Assembly: GCA_964007475.1 (NCBI GenBank)
Contig: OZ023273.1
Span: 41,913,525 to 41,977,524, forward strand
DNA from: Hybos culiciformis
Lineage: Eukaryota; Arthropoda; Insecta; Diptera; Hybotidae
Direction: 5' to 3'
Length of the DNA stretch: 64,000 nucleotides
Below are positions 56,154 to 64,000 of the stretch, in pieces; position 1 is the first letter of the stretch, and every line of letters starts with the position of its first letter. The notes beneath the pieces were generated by a model. The model was given only the letters and a program-made list of their open reading frames with translations. It was not told where the DNA came from and searched no databases. Both the position numbers and the translations under genes were made by a program.

Positions 56154-56720
56154 CCGAATCGGTAATTTTTTGATTTAGACTTCCACAGTTATTTTATAGC
56201 AACGAGTGAAATTGAGAAGTCAAACTGGCACTAGTTCCTAAATGACAATTCTCAGACTGGCGTTTTAGTCATCAAACGTTATAATAATTTTAAATATACA
56301 TATATATTTACTCTTTCTCTATGTCGAAATTAACAACATGATCCACCACGTCTACACCGCTCAGATAAGAAACGAATTCTACATGTCATACTACCAAACA
56401 TTTTTCTTCTTTTTGATCATATATTTTTTTAGTTCTATATTTTTAGTTATTTTTAGTTATTATATATTTTTATTTTATTTCAATTAAGTTTTATTTGGTT
56501 TAAACATAAACCATTAAACTAAAAAAACATTGTAGGGAATGTTTTTTTTTTCGTTTATACCACACTTTTACTCAGCAAAAAATTATGTTTCTATTACCGG
56601 TTGGTTTTTATTGCTTGTTTGTATACATATATTCATATATATATATATGCCCACATTTATGTATTCCACATAACTTATTGTATATTTTCTTATCTCATGG
56701 TTTTTTCAAGCGTTTAAAAA

Positions 56721-56770
56721 TAATATAGAATATGTGGTAATATGTGGTAATAATATAGAATATGTGGTAA
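56721..56770. repeat. Short tandem repeat TAATATAGAATATGTGGTAA
   Basis: Two copies of the 20-base unit (56721-56740, 56751-56770) with an extra half unit TATGTGGTAA between them. Confidence 0.85.
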
Positions 56771-57168
56771 ATAATTTTCTTTTGATTTGATTTGTAGATA
56801 ATATTGTTTTTTAAAAAGCTTTACATGATCATGAATAACAAGAAGTTCTTAATCATTTATTACCTTTATATCAGACATATTTTTCCACTTAATTTGTATT
56901 CCTCGCCGACTTTGAAAAAAAAAATGGATTATGCATGCTTAAGTAAGGTGATAATAATTTTATGTATTTTTAAAAAAAAATATCAATCAGATGTTACTTA
57001 ACATCTAAAAAATGAAATGATGATACACTTTTGCTAAAATCATATTAACTTAAAATGATTGATGAATAACACTATCATTAGAATTGCCTGCTAATTTGTT
57101 TGGCATATAAAATATTTGTCTTTATAGCTAAACAAAACTTGTATTTTACATACAAGGATATCAAACAA

Positions 57169-57207
57169 TCAATTTTATCTTTATCAATTTTATCTTTATC
57201 AATCTTA
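57169..57207. repeat. 15-bp tandem repeat TCAATTTTATCTTTA
   Basis: Two perfect copies and a partial third with one change. Confidence 0.8.
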
Positions 57208-59459
57208 TTTCAAAATATCTTAATTTGATTGATATGAATTTGATTTGTAATTTCGAAATCACAATATTTCACTTAAATCTTAATTCATATATAATATCAA
57301 TGTAAAAAACCGACATAACTTTGGAATTTTTAATATTTTCGTTCCTTAAATGATAGCTTGTAAAAAATATCGGCAGTTTCCGTAGTTTTAACAAATTTCA
57401 TCACCAAGATAACAAACCAAAAAATATCCTCTTGGTCATCAAATGTTTTTGTCATAATTGCGCCATGAAAATTTTTAAATAATTTCAGAAAATTAAAATT
57501 ACATTAAAATTAAAGTTTAATTGAAAACTTTTGTTTTTTTTTTTTAATTTTTATCTTCCTTTTTCATTTAAAATTTCTTAAAAAATATAAATTTTCTTAT
57601 TTTTTATTTATATCGGGGGAAATGTAGAAATAAATTTCAACCACAATTGTTTTATAAAAGTTCATTTATAGTGCTTTAATTTTAATTGCAAGCTATTGTG
57701 GTTTTAAAAAAAAAAAATTCATGCAGATTAAATTTAATGGCAAGAGAATTTCTTTTGGTTTATTTACTTGAAGATTATAATGTAATAATGTCAATCTTAA
57801 TTTGGAGCGAAAAGTAAATGCAGAATGTAGTAAAAAATATAAAAACGACAGACATTTTTCATGTTTTATTTCCACGCACACTGAATTTAACGAAATTATT
57901 GAATAACTGAATAAAATATATATAATATATATATATATTTAAGCTAAGTTTGATATACATTAGTTTATGTTGTTATCTGATTAAATAATTTCATTATTCA
58001 AAGTTTTTTTTCACTGAATGACAAATAATATTGCTATATATTAATATGATAGCATGACATTACTCTACAGGCACTGTTCTATAACTATTTTGTTAGACTA
58101 TATATAGACAGGTTCATTTTGACTATACTACTTTTAACTATTTTATACTATTATATGATCTATGTCTTGATATTACTTCATATATTGCACTTTATTGAAT
58201 TCATGATATTTCAACAAAAAAAAATACTCGGTGCTGATTAAAAAAGATACAACAGCTGTTCATTTTTTTAACTTATTGAATTTAATAAAAAAATGACATG
58301 TATAACAGATTCTTTATATACACATTATGAACCTACAATGTATACGTTGAATCTCACATATTATAAGAATCTTAAATTCGATTTTTAGTAATAAAAAAAT
58401 ATTTATTTGTATTCCACACCTTTAGTGCCTCTAAAATTTATATCTATATGTGTCTAATACCTAAATTTGGGTAATGCTTTTCAACGGAAATGAAAAATAT
58501 TTTTTTTGTGATTGAGAATTCCCTCCTCTGCAGTAAAACAGAAAAATGTAATATATATTATGCCTACATAAATATATAAAGTAAATCAAATAAATATTAT
58601 TAAGTTTTTGAATTGCTCAAATTCTATTAAAGGGCTCTATCACCAATATTTACTGTATTGTTGCATCGTAAACATTTCTAGTTGAACATTTGATATTAAG
58701 TAAGTTATCTTTATTTGTGCATCTTTTTTTGAATGTTTTAAATCCTCATCTTATACGTTAAACTCCCAATATTAACGCTGATTCAGTCAGCGTCATTGTT
58801 AAACGACCAAGCTACCTCTATATTGGGAAATAAACAAATTCAACATTAATAAAACTGTCGAGTTGGTCTCATATTCAAATAGCTATATCGTGAATTATGT
58901 CAGTTAAAATATAAAAGATCCGTTTTTCAGTTTTTAATTCAAGGAATTTTTTTTTCAGTTTTTATTTTTCTTAAATGAAAAATTGCTTCCACATTTGATG
59001 CTTGGGAAATCGAAAATTTTAACGATTTATTGAAATTTTATATTGAGTATGAAAAAATTTGGCGGTTTTTCAATCAGAATTTAAAAGAAGTTTGAGTACT
59101 TTAAGCAAAAAATTTTGTATTAAAGTGATTTTGAAATGTTTAAAAATAAGTTAAAATTGAATTGAAGTATTTACAAGAAAATTTTACAAGAAAAGATTTA
59201 AAGCTTTAATTCTGAAGAAATCTATTGAAAATTTGGTAAATATTAATTACTTAATTTTTGAGCGAATAAGAGTACATACATAAATAGGTATTAAATAATT
59301 TTCTGTTTTTATCTAAGTTTTAGATTAATTTTATTTATAAATTATTCATGTTTAATAAATTCATTTTTGATATTATCTTACTGATATTTCCTTTTTGTTT
59401 CATATGGAATCAATAAATTCTTTGTTCAATTCTTGGTAGAATTTCATAATATTAATTAA

Positions 59460-59616
59460 AAAAACAGATTTTTGTTTTTATTCTACTTTAATTTATTTAT
59501 GTAACTAATAGCCCTGTCGATGAGCTGAGAACTCGAAACTAAATAGTTTTTTTTAAAACTAAAATTAAAACATTAATAAATTAAAGTAGAAAAATAAAAA
59601 TAAAAATCTTTGTTTT
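59460..59616. repeat. 157-bp inverted-repeat element
   Basis: The left arm AAAACAGATTTTTG, then TATTCTACTTTAATTTATT, pairs with a right arm whose reverse strand reads AAAACAAAGATTTTTA, then TTCTACTTTAATTTATT. Arms are about 38-42 bases around a unique centre containing ATAGCCCTGTCGATGAGC. Probably a miniature inverted-repeat element. The target site is not clear. Confidence 0.65.
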
Positions 59617-60027
59617 GATATTTTCTATATAATAAAAAAGTTTTGGTATTCGGTTTCCAAGCACTTATTATCCTTATTATCTTTTATCCATAATTAAAAA
59701 AAAATATTGAAAAGTTTAATATATTTTTTGATCAAATAATAATTTTTAGCTTCATTTCAGAGTTTTGACATATTTATTTGATGTTAATGTAATTATTTTA
59801 AATCACATTTTATAATAATTATATTTATCTATTTATTTTTATTTTTAAAATGTAAACAAAATATTTCGATCATAATAAATTAAAATTTTTTTATTATATA
59901 CATACATTCGTTTTTATTGGAAAATATTTTTTTAAATTTTTTGTTTTCTTATTAAAAAAAATGAATTAATATCATTTTTATCTATATTTTGGTTTATTTA
60001 TAAATATATACAATTATATAGATATAA

Positions 60028-61159
60028 CAGTGGCGAGCGGTCTAAGGTGCTCCAGGTGCAGAGCACACTCTCTTAAAAAATACCTTATCAAAATAAAATT
60101 ATAAAAAAAATTATAACGAGCTAGAGTTTTTTAATCAATATGTTTTTTTTTTTCAATACATACTGGCAAACAAAAATACTTTGAATATTTTCAAAAATCG
60201 CGTTAGAATCTGAAAAAAGTAAAAACTAAAAATTTACCATTATCGCACAGCAATTATAGTTATAACAAATTTTTTGGTGCTAATCAGGTGCTAGCACAAC
60301 TTGCTTGAACAAAAGTAATAAAGCTTTTTATTTTTCATATAAAAAATTTCCAGCATTGCGCATGCGTAATCATTTTACACAAGCAAAATTAAAAAAAATA
60401 AATCCTTTTGTGTGCTACAAAATTTCTGCACCTCTCTATCAACAAACGAACATTATAAACAATTTCTGATCCTACACAAAAAATTCTAGTGGAAAATTGT
60501 GAAGGTGTAAGCTTTTTATATTGTTTTGTGCTTTTGATGTTTTACCGGTCTCTCTGAACATAAGAGCTCTAGTGGGAAACTGTGAAGGTGTGTTTTGTTT
60601 TGTGCTTTTGATGTTTTGCCGCTCAAGGGAATTTTTCTTTCTCTGAACATAAGAACTCTAGTGGAAAACTGTGAAGGTGTGTTGTTTTGTTTTGTGAACA
60701 TAAGAATCGTAAGATTCTGAAAAGTAAACGGTTGTAAGTGACAATAATGTTGTCTTTAAAAAAAATTGTTTAATGAAATGTTTTTGTTAAAATTTAGTTT
60801 AATGCTTCTCAGGAAAATTTTGGAATAAAAATATTCTGAACGTAAAATATTCTAGTTGCGTTTGGTTGGTGTAATTAAATCTCAAAAGGAAATTACAGTA
60901 ACAAAATGCATGTTGAATTTTTTTACACAGAATATTTTTATTTTAAAATTTTTTTGGGAAAAGCACTATTGTGAAATTAAATTTAATTCAAAACATTATA
61001 AATTATAATTAACTACAATCTAGATTAATAAAAAAAAATAATAATTAATAAAAAAAAAATGGAACCATAGTCCCTCTACGTCCTCGCCATTGGTTCTGGG
61101 TCTCTCCAAGGGTGGGACAACTCTGCACACCTTCAAATAAAAGTCACCGCACGCCACTG
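60028..61159. mobile_element. 1,132-bp non-autonomous hAT-like element
   Basis: Perfect 8-bp direct repeats AGATATAA lie at 60020-60027 and 61160-61167. Terminal inverted repeats are CAGTGGCGAGCGGT and CAGTGGCGTGCGGT (13 of 14). A weaker subterminal similarity around AAGGTG...TGCAGAG follows. There is no transposase frame. The first eight bases are shared with the 76-bp element at 56078, so both may have used related transposases. An internal tandem repeat lies at 60486-60709. The minus-strand frame over that repeat is an accident of the repeat. Confidence 0.88.
60486..60709. repeat. Minisatellite inside the 60-kb hAT-like element
   Basis: About 2.6 copies of an 82-89 bp unit starting CTAGTGGAAAA(C/T)TGTGAAGG (60486, 60569, 60658), each with TGTTTTGTGCTTTTGATG and CTGAACATAAGA. 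The third copy lacks its middle. Subterminal or internal minisatellites are common in non-autonomous DNA elements. Confidence 0.8.
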
Positions 61160-62094
61160 AGATATAATGAATGTATGTCATATATATATAACACATGTAT
61201 ATTATTTTTCATATTTATAAAAAATGTTTGATGATTTTATTTTGGATTTTTATTAAATTATTAGCTCATAATTTTAATACCCCTTAGCTATTTTATTTGC
61301 ATTAGCTAAAGCTATCATTCTATTTTCATATATGTATGTTTATTATTTAGTGTTATTTGTATTTGTTATAATTTAAAGAAAATTTTTTTGGAGATGGTCA
61401 TCTATGTTAACCAAAAATTTTTTCGTTGACTTCAAATAAATATATGTAATGTATTTATATAATATATAATACAATTACACTAAATTATACATAATAATAA
61501 ACTATTGAAGAAATACAAGAGAAATAATGATTTTAAAGTTCTGTTTGCCTGAACATGTTTACAACCAGGAAAATTTTTATATCAACTTGAGTTGATGTTG
61601 TAAGCAATATTATAAATCATGTTCTCAATATTTATTTCCATTATGAATATTAGATAAAAATACTTTAACTTAATCCTTTCTAATTCCAATTTATGATTTA
61701 TAAAGAATTTTGAAAGGATACAAATGTACTGCATTTAAAGTTATGTTCGAAATTTCCCCAACAACCAATTATTAAATATTTACCTTATAATTTTTATTAA
61801 TTATTTTTATTTTCCATTTTGTGATCAGTTTAATAAATAGATCCCTGAAAAAGCATCAACCAGAAAATTTATTAATTAAATGAAAAAAAAAAAGAAAAAC
61901 ATATTTATATATGTATATTCATAGCTATGTATACATAAAAACATATAATATATATTTATATATTTTTTTTTTTAAATTAGTGTTTTTTTTTCATTTGATT
62001 TTTTTGGAGATGGGGGAAATTTTTTTGGTTAAAAATATTATTAATAATTTTGAATTTTATTTTATTTATTTTTTTTTTTGATACTTTTTAATGA

Positions 62095-62350
62095 AGAAAA
62101 TTCGTGCGAGGAGCGATTCATTCCATCACCGTTAAAAGTTTAAATTTAATTAGTCGTCAATAAAATTCGGTGATTTTAGTACGTGTGTGTCAAACACACG
62201 GTAATTTTGTAAAATTCGAATTAAAATTTTAACTTTTTTTTAGAAATAAAAGAAAGAAAAAAATTAAGAAAAAATAAAGGACAATTAGGCAAAATTTATT
62301 TCGAAATTGTTATTTTTTCCTGCCAGGATATCGAATCATAAATCTATCTT
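62095..62350 (+). promoter_or_regulatory. Possible promoter / 5' UTR of the alternative filamin exon
   Basis: Just upstream of the ATG at 62590 lies a patch of higher complexity than the surrounding poly-A/T (cgtgcgaggagcgattcatt near 62102). A 7-bp stem hairpin follows, CGTGTGT-GTCAA-ACACACG at about 62182-62200. Continuous sequence to the ATG has no strong splice acceptor, so a leader of a few hundred bases is plausible. No clear TATA box or initiator can be singled out. The call rests on position and composition only. Confidence 0.3.
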
Positions 62351-62589
62351 GTATTAAAAAAAAATAAATAAAAAAAATTGTTTACAAAAGAAAAAAGAAA
62401 AAATCGCTCCAATAATTTTTTTAATTGGATATAGTTTTGATATTTTTGTAATTAATATTTTCATGTGAAAAAAAAAAAATAAAAATATATTTTAACTACA
62501 AATATTTATCCTTTTTAATGACCATAAATATACGTACAAAAAAATATTTCAATTTGATTCAAAAAAAAATTAAATAAATAAAGCTTTTA

Positions 62590-62815
62590 ATGTTTTGGCT
62601 ATCAGAGGAAAAAGATGCCGCACCAGCGACATGGGAAGAATATTCTTTATTTTATCGTGATTTTCAGCGTAATGTAACATTATCAGAATATGACAGATTA
62701 GAAAAGACATCAATTTATTATAAGGAAACTCCAATTAAATTAAATGAAAAAACGAATGGTCGTGATTTCAATCCTATGTCATTTATAACAACTTACTTCA
62801 TTAGAACACATCAAG
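62590..62815 (+). CDS. Candidate alternative first coding exon of a short filamin isoform
   Basis: A 226-bp stretch with protein-like, non-repetitive codons, clearly less AT-rich than its surroundings. It reads MFWLSEEKDAAPATWEEYSL, then FYRDFQRNVTLSEYDRLEK and NPMSFITTYFIRTHQ. It ends at a donor caag|gtaata in phase 1, the same phase as the last hinge exon at 50401, so both could splice to the same downstream exon. An in-frame taa lies at 62575. The only AG before the ATG (62582-62583) has no pyrimidine tract, so a first exon fits better than a cassette exon. The N-terminal peptide is acidic, aromatic-rich and not one I recognise. The ATG context is weak (t at -3). Drosophila makes a short filamin without the actin-binding domain from an internal promoter, and this exon is placed right for such a form. 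Alternatively it belongs to a separate nested gene. Confidence 0.6.
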
Positions 62816-64000
62816 GTAATAATTTAATTATCTAAGATCTACTGTATATACCTATGCCTTCTAACTACTGTATAGGTAGTCAACTACAAAAACCTAAAGT
62901 ACAGCAATTTTAAATTTATACTTTGCATTTGTTCATTTTAGTTTTTTGGAAATATAATTTAGGCTCTCTGTGTATATTTTTAAGTAAAAACTCATGATGT
63001 TTGAATAAAAACTGAAAATGATATTAAAAATAGAAATATAAAATTATGAAATCGCCTAAATTTCGAAAATAAAATTTATTATTACAAGATTTTCTAGTTC
63101 TAGTTCTTTACACAGTTTCTGAATTCAGTTAAACAGAACAATTCCATAAGACTGAAATTATTTTCGTTGAATTATATATTGCTGAAAGTATCTTATAATT
63201 GTTGGCCTGCCTGTACACTGGACAGTGAAATATTTTTCTTCCAATTAAAATTTTCGCCGAAATGTTTCCTTTTTCAATAAAAAACAAAACTCTTTTTCAC
63301 TTTCTATATATCTCAATTTGCATTAATTTACATTACAACGAATTTAGCAAATTATGATGAACAAGTTTAAAAATTTATAGTTCTGTAGTTGGGAGGCATA
63401 ACTTGTGCTGTACATATTGGGAATCTAGGACTAACTATCACTGTTATATACATAATACTAATTTGGTTAATGATTTGATTTCTAATTTTGACTAGAATTC
63501 TTTCTAGCTAGGATTAGTTTTTAACAAATCTAAATTTTATAATTTCTACAGAAATTTTTATCATTTTAATAAAAATCTTTAATGCTAAGTAATTCATTAT
63601 AATTGTAATTTTCATTATCTGAAAACCAAAATAGTTTTTTTTTATTATTTTTTAGATTGCATATTGCACTTAATGCACAATATGAATAAGTATACATAAA
63701 TACTAACTAAAAACTACTTTTTTTTTCAAATATATTTTTAATTCAATTTAAAATAATTTTATTTACGTAAAGATATATTAAGTATTGAATTTTATGTCAA
63801 CAAGAACAAATAACTTAAATTAAATTGCATTAAAAAGGGATCATTTTACTTTATTTTAAAAAAAAATATTATAAATTACATAGAATTTATGTGATTTAAA
63901 AAGTATTATGTATTAAATTAATATTTTTACGTGAGTCTCTACACTTGTAATAAATAATTGAGAATCGTGACTAAAATATAAAATCAAAAATACGGCTATA
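62816..64000 (+). other. Intron after the alternative exon, continues off the window
   Basis: Starts gtaata after the candidate exon and is AT-rich to the window edge. I see no acceptor followed by a filamin Ig frame, no RNA gene and no repeat of note. Confidence 0.6.

Larger units (their letters stand above)
50402..62589 (+). other. Filamin intron after hinge, first 12 kb
   Basis: The intron starts with the consensus gtaagt at 50402, and no acceptor leading to an Ig repeat appears before the window ends, so it exceeds 13.5 kb. It contains the 76-bp and 1,132-bp hAT-like elements at 56078 and 60028, an inverted repeat at 59460-59616, a cloverleaf-like fold at 58764-58828, an AAT microsatellite at 52213-52290 and minor tandem repeats near 56721 and 57169. 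No protein gene was recognised in it. Confidence 0.75.

Noticed and set aside
60516..60701. 61-codon minus-strand frame
   Set aside because: Created by the minisatellite in the hAT-like element; it repeats the same peptide with each unit.

Overview
This window comes from a very A+T-rich eukaryotic genome, almost certainly an insect. It has spliced genes with GT...AG introns, long AT-rich introns and short terminal-inverted-repeat DNA elements. I could not settle the order of insect from the sequence alone.

The only gene I can support is a filamin (Drosophila cheerio, cher; vertebrate FLNA/B/C family) on the + strand. Thirteen constitutive exons lie in the window, from 15979 to 50401, and join in frame to about 1,480 residues. 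They begin inside the second calponin-homology (CH) domain of the actin-binding region. Thirteen filamin-type Ig repeats follow, and then the hinge that precedes the C-terminal Ig repeats. The N-terminal CH exons lie upstream of the window or were not recognised in it, so the intron before 15979 is probably at least 16 kb. The C-terminal Ig repeats and the dimerisation domain lie beyond the right edge.

Layout: 1-15978, upstream intron; 15979-24026, eleven closely spaced exons; 24027-49768, one 25.7-kb intron separating Ig13 from the hinge; 49769-49870 and 50278-50401, two hinge exons; 50402 to the end, an intron that continues off the window. Near its end, 62590-62815 is a well-formed 75-codon exon with its own ATG. 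It has an upstream in-frame stop, no usable acceptor, and a phase-1 donor that matches the phase of the last hinge exon. I read it as a candidate alternative first exon for a short, actin-binding-domain-less filamin like the short form known in Drosophila.

The introns carry several mobile or palindromic elements. A 1,132-bp and a 76-bp hAT-like element each have a perfect 8-bp target duplication. A striking 500-bp array of nested palindromes built on GCGGACAAATG has an 8-9 bp target duplication. A 292-bp near-perfect hairpin could be a hairpin-RNA (endo-siRNA) source. Several weaker fold-back elements are also present. No tRNA, rRNA, CRISPR array, or prokaryotic or viral gene was seen. Most open frames outside the exons are AT-rich chance frames.
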